Below are positions 15,591 through 24,884 of a DNA stretch of 64,000 nucleotides, one piece after another. The stretch's first letter is position 1. Each line of letters opens with the position of its first letter. The stretch lies in NCBI RefSeq assembly GCF_947501905.1, contig NZ_CANMXL010000003.1, forward strand, positions 496,001 through 560,000, in the 5' to 3' direction. Under the pieces are notes generated by a model. It saw only the letters and a list, made by a program, of their open reading frames with translations, did not search any database and was not told the DNA's origin. The translations under genes and the position numbers were made by a program. Origin of the DNA: an uncultured Winogradskyella sp. GTDB taxonomy: Bacteria > Bacteroidota > Bacteroidia > Flavobacteriales > Flavobacteriaceae.

Positions 15591-18233
15591 ATGGAGATAA
15601 GAAGTATTAATGCAATGCGAGGACCAAACTATTGGTCTGTGAGACGTCATAAGTTAATTGTAATGGTTTTAGACCTTCAGGAAATGGAGGAATTACCATC
15701 TAATAAAATAGATGGATTCCCAGAACGATTAAAAGCCATGTTTCCTAGTATGTATTCTCATCGCTGCTCAGAAGGATGTGAGGGTGGATTTTTTATGCGA
15801 GTTGATGACGGCACTTGGATGGGCCATGTTATTGAACACATTGCTTTAGAAATTCAAACTTTGGCAGGCATGGATACCGGTTTTGGAAGAACACGAGGTT
15901 ATGGTGAGCATGGCGTCTACAATGTTGTGTTTTCCTATATGGAAGAATCGGTTGGGCGTTATGCCGCTAAAGCTGCTGTTAGAATATGTGAAGCTTTAAT
16001 TGCTGGGGAAGATTATGATTTATCTGAAGATATACAAGAAATGCGAGAACTTCGCGAAGCTGATCGATTAGGGCCAAGTACTGGTTCTATTGTCGCCGAA
16101 GCTGAAGCTAGAGGTATTCCGTGGATTAGACTTAACAAATATTCATTATGTCAATTAGGTTATGGGGCCAATCAAAAACGAATTCAGGCTACTGTTACAA
16201 GTGAAACAAGTAGTATAGGCGTTGAGCTTGCATGTGATAAAGAAGATACAAAATACTTATTAGAGCAAGCTGAAGTTGAAGTGCCAAGAGGTGATATTAT
16301 TCGTCGTGAAAGAAGTTTGGAAGACGCATGCCGATATGTGGGATTTCCTCTAGTGATAAAACCAATTGACGGCAATCATGGTCGTGGAATTACCGTGGAT
16401 ATTCAAAATTATGACGATGCATTAGTAGCTTTTAGACATGCAAAAGATAGTTCAAGAAGTGGCGCTATAATTGTTGAAAAATTTATCACTGGTGAGGATT
16501 ATAGATTACTAGTTATTAATAATAAATTGGTCGCAGCCGCAATTAGAACGCCTGCACATGTAATAGGTGATGGAAAATCGACAATTCAAGAATTAATTGA
16601 TAAAGTAAATAGTGATCCTCGTCGTGGATATGGTCATGAAAAGGTTTTGACTCAAATCACAACAAATGAGCTGACACAAAAACTTATTGCGGATGCTGGG
16701 TATAAATTGGATTCGGTTATAGCTGAAGGTGAAAAGTTGATTTTAAAAGATACAGCTAACCTAAGTACTGGTGGTACAGCAGAAGATGTGACCGATATTG
16801 TTCATCCTGCTAATGTGAGTATGGCAGAACGAATCTCAAAGATTATCGATTTAGACATTTGTGGTATTGATGTTATGACGACTGATATTACCAAGCCATT
16901 ATCAGAAACTGGAGGCGCTGTTTTAGAAGTTAACGCAGGTCCAGGTTTTAGAATGCATCTAGCACCAACTACTGGCTTACCAAGAAATGTTGCTGCGCCT
17001 GTGATTGATAAATTATTTCCTCAAAAAGGAGACACGGGAAGAATTCCAATTATTGCGACTTCGGGAACAAACGGAAAAACAACCACAACGCGCTTAATAG
17101 CGCATATAGCTAAAATGAAAGGTTATCGTGTTGGTTATACAACCAGCGATGGTGTTTATATCCAGAATAGGTTATTAATGACAGGAGACTGTACAGGGCC
17201 AGCAAGTACAGAATTTGTGCTAAAAGACCCAACAGTAAACTTTGCAGTTTTAGAATGTGCAAGAGGTGGTTTATTAAGAGCTGGTTTAGGGTTTAAGAAA
17301 TGTGATATAGCAGTAGTGACTAATGTAGCAGCAGATCATTTAGGACTAAAAGGTATTAATACTATAGAGCAATTAGCTAAGGTAAAAGCTGTAGTTCCAG
17401 AAACTGTTTTACCTGATGGTTACGCTATTTTAAATGCGGATGATGATTTAGTTTATGATATGAGGCGAAATGTAGATTGCAACGTAGCATTATTTTCAAT
17501 GGATGAAAATAACCCACGTATTAAAGCATTACAGAGATTAAATGGTATAACAGCAGTCTATGAAAGTGGTTTTGTAACTATTTGTAGAGGGGAATGGAAA
17601 ATGCGTATCATGAAAGCTGAAAACATTCCATTAACTTATGGCGGTAAGGCCAAATTTATGATACAGAATGTCTTGGCTGCTGTATTAGCTGCAAATATTC
17701 AAGGAATTAGCAATGAAGATATTAAGGCTGGTTTAGAAACCTTTATTCCATCAGCATCTCAAACACCAGGTCGTTTGAATTTATTTGAGTTTAATGACTT
17801 TAATATTTTGTTAGATTATGCTCACAATCCAGCAGGAATGAGAGCGCTACAAAAATTTACAGATGAGTTAGAATCTACTGTTAAAGTCGGGATTATTGCT
17901 GGTATTGGAGATAGACGTGTTGAAGATAATAATGAAATGGGAAGCATAGCTGCTGAAATGTTTGATGAAATTATTATTAGGCAGGACAAGCGTCTACGTG
18001 GAAAAACTGAAGAAGAGTTAATTAAAATGCTTAATGACGGTATTAAAAGTAAAGACCCAAATAAGAAGACAACGATAATACCTTCGGAAAAAGAAGCGAT
18101 TAAATATGCTGTTAAAAATGCAGAAAAAGGCTCACTAATTATTTTATGTAGTGATGTGGTGCCAGATGCCTTAGATTTAGTAAAAAGCCTAAAAGCGCTA
18201 GATGCTAAAGGTGAATTACATTTAATAGATTAA
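15591..18233 (+). CDS. cphA: Cyanophycin synthetase
   Basis: Polymerises Asp and Arg into cyanophycin using two ATP per dipeptide; 880 residues, the usual CphA1 length. The N-domain opens with MRGPNYWSVRRHKLIVM and contains GHVIEHIALE (His79, Glu82, His83), a metal-site-like motif in the domain reported in cyanobacterial enzymes to have primer-generating hydrolase activity. The ATP-grasp domain has KPIDGNHGRGITV (about 257) and EVNAGPGFRMHLAPT. The Mur-ligase-like domain has the P-loop GTNGKT (492-497) and LDYAHNPAGM (about 742). All three active sites look intact. A strong terminator follows. Together with cphB this makes a complete store-and-release pair. Confidence 0.96.
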   Translation: MEIRSINAMRGPNYWSVRRHKLIVMVLDLQEMEELPSNKIDGFPERLKAMFPSMYSHRCSEGCEGGFFMRVDDGTWMGHVIEHIALEIQTLAGMDTGFGRTRGYGEHGVYNVVFSYMEESVGRYAAKAAVRICEALIAGEDYDLSEDIQEMRELREADRLGPSTGSIVAEAEARGIPWIRLNKYSLCQLGYGANQKRIQATVTSETSSIGVELACDKEDTKYLLEQAEVEVPRGDIIRRERSLEDACRYVGFPLVIKPIDGNHGRGITVDIQNYDDALVAFRHAKDSSRSGAIIVEKFITGEDYRLLVINNKLVAAAIRTPAHVIGDGKSTIQELIDKVNSDPRRGYGHEKVLTQITTNELTQKLIADAGYKLDSVIAEGEKLILKDTANLSTGGTAEDVTDIVHPANVSMAERISKIIDLDICGIDVMTTDITKPLSETGGAVLEVNAGPGFRMHLAPTTGLPRNVAAPVIDKLFPQKGDTGRIPIIATSGTNGKTTTTRLIAHIAKMKGYRVGYTTSDGVYIQNRLLMTGDCTGPASTEFVLKDPTVNFAVLECARGGLLRAGLGFKKCDIAVVTNVAADHLGLKGINTIEQLAKVKAVVPETVLPDGYAILNADDDLVYDMRRNVDCNVALFSMDENNPRIKALQRLNGITAVYESGFVTICRGEWKMRIMKAENIPLTYGGKAKFMIQNVLAAVLAANIQGISNEDIKAGLETFIPSASQTPGRLNLFEFNDFNILLDYAHNPAGMRALQKFTDELESTVKVGIIAGIGDRRVEDNNEMGSIAAEMFDEIIIRQDKRLRGKTEEELIKMLNDGIKSKDPNKKTTIIPSEKEAIKYAVKNAEKGSLIILCSDVVPDALDLVKSLKALDAKGELHLID

Positions 18234-18239
18234 TCAAAC

Positions 18240-18272
18240 AAAAAAAGGCAGAAATATAGTTTCTGCCTTTTT
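18240..18272. terminator. Bidirectional rho-independent terminator after cphA
   Basis: Stem GGCAGAAA (18247-18254) and TTTCTGCC (18260-18267) around a 5-base loop, preceded by a run of seven A and followed by TTTTT. It separates convergent cphA and the aldo-keto reductase gene and can work in both directions. Confidence 0.88.
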
Positions 18273-18290
18273 GCTTTAATAAAATTTAGT

Positions 18291-19328
18291 TTAAGGCGCA
18301 GGATTAGGAATTACTGCATGCACATCATTAATCGCTTTCATAACATCGTCAGATAATGAAATATTAATGCTATCAATATTTTCTTCTAGTTGCTGTAAAT
18401 TGGTTGCACCAATAATATTGCTCGTTAAAAACGGACGATTATTAACAAAGGCTAAAGCCATTTGAGCTAAACTCATACCATTATCTTCGGCAATTTTTAA
18501 GTAACGTTTTGTAGCTTCAGTAGCTTGCTCTCCACTATATCTTGCAAAACGCGGGAATAGTTTTAACCTTGCATTATCTGCAGCTGTACCTTTAATATAT
18601 TTACCCGAAAGTACTCCAAATGCCATTGGCGAATAGGCTAAAAGTCCAATGTTCTCTCGATGAGCAATTTCTGCTAAATCAGCTTCAAAACTTCGGGTTA
18701 ATAATGAGTAAGCATTTTGTATAGTAATTGGTCGTAGTAAGTTATTCTGCTTAGATTCCTCTAAATAACGCATAGTGCCCCATGCACCTTCATTAGAGAT
18801 ACCGATTTGCCTTACTTTTCCTGACTTAACAATTTCGTCAAGATTATGAAGAATTTCATTAAAATTATCTGTCCAAGGGTCATTAGAATTATGTACATAA
18901 TCTCTTGCACCGAACAATCTTGTTTGTCGTTCTGGCCAGTGTAATTGGTATAAATCTATATAATCAGTTTGTAAACGCTTCAAGCTGTTGTCTACAGCTT
19001 CATTAAGCGCTTCTTTACTAAATCCTGTAGTTCTAATGTGCGCTGTATAATCTCCAGGACCAGCTATTTTACTAGCTAAAACAACCTTGTCTCTGTTACC
19101 AGTTTTTGCAAACCAATTTCCGATAATACGCTCAGTCTCAGCATAAGTTTCTGCAGTTGCTGGGACAGGATATAATTCGGCGACATCAAAAAAGTTTACA
19201 CCTTTGTCTAGTGCTAAATCCATTTGAGCAAAACCTTCGTCTTGAGTGTTTTGATTTCCCCAAGTCATGGTGCCAAGACATATTTTACTAACGTTTATAT
19301 CTGTATTCGGAAGGTTGGTGTATTTCAT
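18291..19328 (-). CDS. tas: Tas-like NADP-dependent aldo-keto reductase
   Basis: A 345-residue TIM-barrel oxidoreductase. It resembles Escherichia coli Tas along its whole length, including LGTMTWGNQN, FFDVAELYPVPATAET, NSLKRLQTDYIDLYQLHWPERQT, QNAYSLLTRSFE, LLAYSPMAFGVLSGKY and the C-terminal PNPAP. The catalytic tetrad is visible as Asp and Tyr in DVAELY, Lys in LASKIAG and His in QLHW. The physiological substrate is unknown. It stands alone between a terminator on its 3' side and a long inverted repeat upstream. Confidence 0.9.
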   Translation of the reverse strand: MKYTNLPNTDINVSKICLGTMTWGNQNTQDEGFAQMDLALDKGVNFFDVAELYPVPATAETYAETERIIGNWFAKTGNRDKVVLASKIAGPGDYTAHIRTTGFSKEALNEAVDNSLKRLQTDYIDLYQLHWPERQTRLFGARDYVHNSNDPWTDNFNEILHNLDEIVKSGKVRQIGISNEGAWGTMRYLEESKQNNLLRPITIQNAYSLLTRSFEADLAEIAHRENIGLLAYSPMAFGVLSGKYIKGTAADNARLKLFPRFARYSGEQATEATKRYLKIAEDNGMSLAQMALAFVNNRPFLTSNIIGATNLQQLEENIDSINISLSDDVMKAINDVHAVIPNPAP

Positions 19329-19360
19329 AGTAGTAATAAAAATTTTAACAAAAATAAGAA

Positions 19361-19391
19361 GACCTTTCAGGTTAGTAAAACTTGAAAGGTC
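19361..19391 (-). terminator. Terminator downstream of the OmpA lipoprotein gene
   Basis: GACCTTTCAGGTT (19361-19373) pairs with AACTTGAAAGGTC (19379-19391) with a single G-U, giving a 13-bp stem with a 5-base loop. On the minus strand it is followed by TTCTTATTTTTG. It lies between the OmpA gene and the aldo-keto reductase, both on the minus strand. Confidence 0.7.
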
Positions 19392-19422
19392 TAAATCTAT
19401 GTTAAGGTTTTCTGCTGAAATG

Positions 19423-19497
19423 CTTCGACAAGCTCAGCATGACATTGTAACCAATAATTATGATTTGAATCTATCTGTCAGTCTGAGCTTGTCGAAG
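19423..19497. repeat. Inverted pair of flavobacterial REP-like repeats
   Basis: CTTCGACAAGCTCAGCATGACA (19423-19444) in parts, and its near-exact reverse complement at 19476-19497, are separated by 31 AT-rich bases. The 22-base arms differ at only two or three positions. Related cores occur at 9447, 35336 and 50666. The pair fills most of the gap between the OmpA lipoprotein gene and its terminator, and would fold into a long hairpin in either transcript. Confidence 0.75.
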
Positions 19498-19511
19498 ACG
19501 AACTTATTAAA

Positions 19512-20471
19512 TCATATATCATTCAAAAGCTTTGAAATCTCATCTAACTTCGGCGTTAAAATCACTTCGATACGTCTGTTTTTTGCTTTGCCTTCGGCAG
19601 AATCATTACTTGCAATTGGCGCATACTCACCACGACCAGCAGCAGTTAAATTTTCAGGATTAATGGAGGCATTTTCACGTAAGATGTTTACAATTGCGGT
19701 GGCACGCTTTGTCGATAAATCCCAGTTGCCACTTAATTGCGCATTACCTTTGTATGGGACATTATCTGTATGTCCTTCGATTAAAATGTCTATATCTGGA
19801 TTATCTGCTAAAACACTACCTAGTTGCTGTACCGCTTTACGTCCCTCAGAACCAACAGACCAGCTTCCTGAGTTAAAAAGGAGTTTGTTCTCCATGGAGA
19901 TGTAAACTTTTCCATCACGTTGTTCCACGGTTAAACCTTTGCCTTCAAAATTAGTTAAAGCTTTAGAAATAGCATCTTTTAGTTTGGTCATTGCTGCATC
20001 TTTGTTAGCAATAATTGTTTCTAACTCTGCAACACGTTTAGAGCCACTCTCTAATTCTTTTTGCAACTTGTTTAATCGGTCACTTTCAGTAGCTAAATCT
20101 TGTTCTTTAGCTTCAAGCTGAGCTAGTAATTCTCTATTCTTTTTCGAATTTGCCGCAATTGATGCTGAGCTATTTTCTTCTAAAGCTTTATAAGATGCTT
20201 TAAGGTTATCTAAATTTGATTTAGAAGCTGCTAATTCTGTGGTTAATTGGTCACGTTCTTTTACAGCATCATCATAAGCTTTTTGGAGTTTGTCTAAATC
20301 ATTTTTGAGCTTTGTTTTTGCTTCAGAAAGTGATTGATTATCATCAGAGAGTTGACGATGTTCTTTTTTAAGATTAGCATATTTGTCTTCTAAATCAGTG
20401 TAAATCTTTTTTGATACACAAGATGAAAACAGCGTTAGGCTTAAAGCTAAGATTGAAATTTTTTTAATCAT
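19512..20471 (-). CDS. OmpA-family lipoprotein (peptidoglycan-binding)
   Basis: A 319-residue envelope protein. The lipobox is LFSSC, with Cys18 the lipidation site. Residues about 25-160 form a long coiled coil rich in Lys, Asp and Leu. The C-terminal OmpA domain (about 195-305) has LFNSGSWSVGSEGRKAV, ILIEGHTDNVPY, LSTKRATAIVNIL and AKNRRIEVIL, the last with the Arg pair that binds diaminopimelate. It probably links the outer membrane to peptidoglycan. It lies 32 bases after xth on the same strand. Confidence 0.93.
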   Translation of the reverse strand: MIKKISILALSLTLFSSCVSKKIYTDLEDKYANLKKEHRQLSDDNQSLSEAKTKLKNDLDKLQKAYDDAVKERDQLTTELAASKSNLDNLKASYKALEENSSASIAANSKKNRELLAQLEAKEQDLATESDRLNKLQKELESGSKRVAELETIIANKDAAMTKLKDAISKALTNFEGKGLTVEQRDGKVYISMENKLLFNSGSWSVGSEGRKAVQQLGSVLADNPDIDILIEGHTDNVPYKGNAQLSGNWDLSTKRATAIVNILRENASINPENLTAAGRGEYAPIASNDSAEGKAKNRRIEVILTPKLDEISKLLNDI

Positions 20472-20503
20472 ATGTTCTATTTGGGTTTAAGGGATGATTT
20501 AAT

Positions 20504-21265
20504 TTAAAATTCTAATTCGAGCATAATAGGACAATGGTCGCTATGTACTGCTTCGGTGAGTATAACGCTTCGTTTTAAATTTTCTTGTAAAGGTTTTGTT
20601 GCTAAGGCGTAATCTAAACGCCAACCTTTATTATTTGCACGCGCATTTGCTCTATAACTCCACCACGAATATTTTTGCAACTCTGGGTTTAAGTATCTAA
20701 ATGTATCTACGAGACCGCTGTCCAAAAAGTTGCCTAACCACTCACGTTCTTCAGGTAAAAATCCTGAAACACCTTTCATTTTTGGGTTATGGATATCAAT
20801 CTCTTCATGACAAATGTTATAGTCGCCACAGATAATAAGTTTTGGAAAGTCCTTTCTTAGGCTGTTAATATAATCTTGAAACTCGTCCATATAATTGAGC
20901 TTAAAACTCAATCGAGCATCATTTGTCCCTGATGGTAAGTACAAACTCATTACAGATACATTATCAAAATCTGCTCTAATGTTCCGGCCTTCAAAATCCA
21001 TAGATTCGATTCCTGTGCCAAATTCAATATGATTTGGTTCCGTTTTACTTAAAATAGCAACACCGCTATAGCCTTTTTTTTGCGCACTAAACCAATAATT
21101 GTATGAGTAGCCTGCTTCTGCAAAAACGTTTAAATCTAATTGATCTTCTTGAGCCTTTATTTCTTGTAAGCATATGACATCGGGGTCAGTTGCTGTTAAC
21201 CATTCTATAAATCCTTTTTTTAATGCGGCTCTAATACCGTTGACGTTGTATGATGCTATTTTCAT
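20504..21265 (-). CDS. xth: Exodeoxyribonuclease III
   Basis: AP endonuclease and 3'-5' exonuclease of base excision repair; 253 residues. The family motifs are present: KIASYNVNGIRAAL, VICLQEIKAQEDQ (catalytic Glu), SLYLPSGT, LIICGDYNICH (Asp and Asn), WSYRANARANNKGWRLDYAL and the C-terminal VHSDHCPIMLEL (catalytic Asp-His). A good promoter lies just upstream (21287-21315), giving a leader of about 18 bases. Confidence 0.95.
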   Translation of the reverse strand: MKIASYNVNGIRAALKKGFIEWLTATDPDVICLQEIKAQEDQLDLNVFAEAGYSYNYWFSAQKKGYSGVAILSKTEPNHIEFGTGIESMDFEGRNIRADFDNVSVMSLYLPSGTNDARLSFKLNYMDEFQDYINSLRKDFPKLIICGDYNICHEEIDIHNPKMKGVSGFLPEEREWLGNFLDSGLVDTFRYLNPELQKYSWWSYRANARANNKGWRLDYALATKPLQENLKRSVILTEAVHSDHCPIMLELEF

Positions 21266-21286
21266 GTTGAAGAATTAGTTCAATTT

Positions 21287-21315
21287 CAAAAATAAATAAT
21301 ACTGTACTTTTACAA
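21287..21315 (-). promoter_or_regulatory. Bacteroidota-type promoter of xth
   Basis: TATTTTTG (minus strand of 21287-21294) matches TAnnTTTG. TTG (21313-21315) lies 18 bases further upstream. The predicted transcription start is about 18 bases before the xth ATG. Confidence 0.6.
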
Positions 21316-21363
21316 TGCTTTTTATTGTGAAATATGTCTTAAATAAAGGCGTTACTGTTCTAT

Positions 21364-24300
21364 ATGCGAATAATAATTACTTTTCTATGTTTTCTGATTT
21401 CGTTTGCTGCCCTAGGACAGGACAAGTCTAGTAATTATCGCACTAAAAAAATAGCGGTTAAAGATTCGATTAAAATTGATTCTGTAAGTATTAATCCAAA
21501 CCTGTTTAAAATCAGAACTAAGTCAGGTGTAATTATAGATTCTACCTTGTATTCTGTGAATTTTGCTAAATCCATATTGCGTTTTAAGCAACCAATTAAT
21601 ACAGATACAATTGTTGTTGAATATCTTCAGTACCCAAAATTTATTACTAAAACGTATAGACAGCTTGATGATAATATCATTGTTAAAAACACAAAAGCAC
21701 GGCAAAAGTTATTTCAAATTCAGAATACAAACAGAACAAATAATTTTACGCCTTTTGATGGTTTAACCACATCAGGAAGTATTTCTCGTGGTGTAACTAT
21801 TGGAAATAATCAAAATTCGGTTTTAAATAGCGAATTAGATTTGCAAATTTCTGGAAAATTAAGCGAAAAAGTTTCTTTAAGAGCATCGATACAAGATGCA
21901 AATATTCCGTTACAAGAAAGTGGATTTTCACAACGATTGGATGAGTTCGACCAAATTTTTATTGAAATATTTAGCCAAGATTGGCGCATACGAGCGGGTG
22001 ATATAGACTTAAATAACAACACGAGTTACTTTAATGGATTTAGTAAGCGTGTACAGGGTTTGTTAGTTAATGCCAATTTGAGTGAAAAGACATCAGTTTT
22101 TGCTTCAGGTGCTTTGGTGCGTGGTCAGTTTACGACTAGTCAATTTACGGCACAAGAAGGTAATCAAGGACCATATAAATTACGAGGACAAAATGGAGAA
22201 TTGTTTGTGTTAGTCGTCTCTGGAAGCGAGACTGTTTATGTCAATGGTGTGCCTTTACAGCGTGGAGAAAACAAAGATTATATTATAGATTATAACGCTG
22301 GCGAAATTATTTTTAATTCTACATTTCCGATTACTTCTGAAATGAGAATCACTGTTGACTATCAGTTTAGTGAGCGTAATTATTCGAGATTTACGGTTTA
22401 CGGTGGCGGACAATACAAAAGTGAAAAATTGAAGTTGAATCTTTCTGTGTATTCTGAAAGTGATGCTAAAAATCAACCATTACAGCAAAATTTATCTACT
22501 GAGCAAGTGCAAATTTTAGCAGCAGCAGGAGATGATAGAAGTTTAATGACAGCACCTTCTGCAGTTGAAGAACCATTTTCTGAAAACAGGATTTTGTACC
22601 GTAAAGAGTTATTTGGTACTGAAGAAATATTTGTGTTCTCTAATGACCCAAATGACCAGTTATTTAGTGTACGATTTACTTTAGTGGGAAATAATCAAGG
22701 CAATTATGTATTGAGTAATGACAGTACAGTTGCTAATATTTATGAATTTGTGCCACCAATTGCAGGAATTCCTCAAGGGAATTTTGAGCCCATTATTCAA
22801 CTTGTAGCACCAGAAAGATTACAAATAGCTACATTAAATGGGTCTTATGTACCAACAGAAAAGACAAATGTATTTTTTGAATTGGCTGGTAGTAAAAATG
22901 ATTTGAACCTTTTCTCTAGCTCTGACGATGATAATAATGATGGTTTTGCGGGAAAGTTTAAGATTCAGCAAAAACTCATAAAAAAAGATAGTGCTTGGAA
23001 TGTCTCAGCTATTGCCGATGTCGATTATTTACAAGATAATTTTAGAACAGTGCAACGTTTGTACCGACCAGAATTTGCGCGTGATTGGAATCTGGATAAT
23101 TCTGATGCCAATCAAGGTAATGTAAGTTTAGGAGATCAATTGCTTTTTAATTCAGGCGTTCAACTATTTCATCATAAAAAAGGGCGAGTTGCATATAATT
23201 TTGAACATCTCAATTATTCTGAGGCTTTTAATGGAAATAGACATAATCTCAATGCAGATTTACGATTAGGTAATTTCACTATTTATTCGCAATCAAGCGC
23301 GCTGAGTAATAACTCGACATTAAACAGGTCAGAATTTGTAAGGTCTTTTAATCGTGTTGTTTATGGTAAAAACAATAAATGGGCTGGCGTAAAATTTGCT
23401 CTTGAAGATAATGAACAAACTGAAAAAGCCTCAGGAAACTTGACTGCTTTAAGTCAGAAATTCACTTCTTATGAGGCCTTTGTAGGTATTGGTGATAGCA
23501 CAAAAGTATTTGTGGAGTTGGGTTATATTCATAGGCTTAATGACAGCTTAAGAAATAATAATTTGCAACGCGTCAATACCTCAAACACCTATTATTTAAA
23601 GTCGCGTTTAATTCAGAACAAAACAAGTAACTTACAGTTGTTTGTTAATTATAGGACGCTAAAAGCTGACGATAATACATCACAAGATGAGCAATCTCTT
23701 AATAGCAGACTAAACTACAATCAACGATTATTTAAAAACATTTTGGTTCTCAATACAAGTTATGAAACTAATTCTGGAACCTTACCACAACAAGATTTTA
23801 CTTTTGTTGAGGTCGAGCCTGGTCAAGGTAATTTTACATGGATAGATTATAACGAAAATGGCATACAAGAATTAGGCGAATTCGAAGTTGCTCAATTTCA
23901 AGATCAGGGCAATTACATCAGAGTGTTATTGCCTAATCAAGTGTTTGTACAAACGCATCAAAACCGCTTTAGCCAAACAGTAACGTTTAATCCTCAACAA
24001 TGGAATTCATCAGAAAATAAATCCAAAAAGTTCTGGTCACATTTTTACAATCAAACCTCTTTTTTAGTGGATAACAAATTGCGTCGTAATGGAAGTGATT
24101 TTAATCTAAATCCGTTTGAAGCTTTAAATGATGATAATGATAATGACCCAAACCGTTTGGGACTCAATTTTAGTTTAAGAAATGTCTTGTTTTACAACCG
24201 TGGGAAACAACGCTATACCACATCTTATACCTATCTCACAAATAAGAGCCAGAGTCTATTATCTATAGGCGCACAGCAGAGTAAATTAAGGAGTCATCAG

Positions 24301-24807
24301 TTTAATTTTAATCATAAGTTTGCAAAAAGTTGGTTGCTTAATACTGAAGGAAGTTTGAGTAATACCAGAAGTTTTAATGAGAGTTTTGCTACTCGAGATT
24401 TTAATATTGATGAGACACAGTTTCAGCCAAAATTATCATACATATTTAATGAGAATGCGCAGTTCGATGTGTTTTACCAATACACAAACAAGAAAAATAC
24501 TATAGGCAATTCTGAAGAGTTATCGCAAAGCAACTATGGATTCTCATTTACCTATAACAATGTCCAGAAAATCGCATTGACAGGTGAATTTAATTATTTT
24601 CAAAATGATTATACAGGTAACGCAAATACACCTGTGGCGTTTCAGATATTAGAAGGGTTGCAACCAGGCCGAAACTTCACGTGGAGTTTAATTGCACAGA
24701 AAAAGTTGACTAAATTTTTAGATTTGAATCTTAATTATTTTGGGCGTAAAACCGAAACGTCTAAGACCATACATACGGGTACTATACAGTTGAAGGCTTA
24801 TTTTTAA
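21364..24807 (+). CDS. Large predicted outer-membrane beta-barrel protein, unknown function
   Basis: A 1147-residue exported protein with signal peptide MRIIITFLCFLISFAALGQ. After a short N-terminal domain comes GSISRGVTIGNNQN, followed by LDLQISGKLSEKVSLRASI and a run of alternating hydrophobic/polar strands with many Asn, Gln and aromatic residues. It ends HTGTIQLKAYF, with a C-terminal Phe as in barrel proteins. Several acidic DDDNNDG and NDDNDNDPN stretches look like calcium-binding loops. There is no TonB plug signature and no T9SS C-terminal domain. I recognise it only as a Bacteroidota envelope protein; its role is unknown. The divergent neighbour is xth. Confidence 0.75.
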   Translation: MRIIITFLCFLISFAALGQDKSSNYRTKKIAVKDSIKIDSVSINPNLFKIRTKSGVIIDSTLYSVNFAKSILRFKQPINTDTIVVEYLQYPKFITKTYRQLDDNIIVKNTKARQKLFQIQNTNRTNNFTPFDGLTTSGSISRGVTIGNNQNSVLNSELDLQISGKLSEKVSLRASIQDANIPLQESGFSQRLDEFDQIFIEIFSQDWRIRAGDIDLNNNTSYFNGFSKRVQGLLVNANLSEKTSVFASGALVRGQFTTSQFTAQEGNQGPYKLRGQNGELFVLVVSGSETVYVNGVPLQRGENKDYIIDYNAGEIIFNSTFPITSEMRITVDYQFSERNYSRFTVYGGGQYKSEKLKLNLSVYSESDAKNQPLQQNLSTEQVQILAAAGDDRSLMTAPSAVEEPFSENRILYRKELFGTEEIFVFSNDPNDQLFSVRFTLVGNNQGNYVLSNDSTVANIYEFVPPIAGIPQGNFEPIIQLVAPERLQIATLNGSYVPTEKTNVFFELAGSKNDLNLFSSSDDDNNDGFAGKFKIQQKLIKKDSAWNVSAIADVDYLQDNFRTVQRLYRPEFARDWNLDNSDANQGNVSLGDQLLFNSGVQLFHHKKGRVAYNFEHLNYSEAFNGNRHNLNADLRLGNFTIYSQSSALSNNSTLNRSEFVRSFNRVVYGKNNKWAGVKFALEDNEQTEKASGNLTALSQKFTSYEAFVGIGDSTKVFVELGYIHRLNDSLRNNNLQRVNTSNTYYLKSRLIQNKTSNLQLFVNYRTLKADDNTSQDEQSLNSRLNYNQRLFKNILVLNTSYETNSGTLPQQDFTFVEVEPGQGNFTWIDYNENGIQELGEFEVAQFQDQGNYIRVLLPNQVFVQTHQNRFSQTVTFNPQQWNSSENKSKKFWSHFYNQTSFLVDNKLRRNGSDFNLNPFEALNDDNDNDPNRLGLNFSLRNVLFYNRGKQRYTTSYTYLTNKSQSLLSIGAQQSKLRSHQFNFNHKFAKSWLLNTEGSLSNTRSFNESFATRDFNIDETQFQPKLSYIFNENAQFDVFYQYTNKKNTIGNSEELSQSNYGFSFTYNNVQKIALTGEFNYFQNDYTGNANTPVAFQILEGLQPGRNFTWSLIAQKKLTKFLDLNLNYFGRKTETSKTIHTGTIQLKAYF

Positions 24808-24884
24808 AAATATGATTTCTTTAACGCAACCTTTTATAAAATTAGACATCTTTGTGTTGTAATCACAAAACAATTCAATCAATT

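Noticed and set aside
24851..24869. TTTGTG/CACAAA hairpin before the small barrel gene
   Set aside because: Six-bp AT-rich stem; it overlaps the probable -7 region and is within chance expectation.
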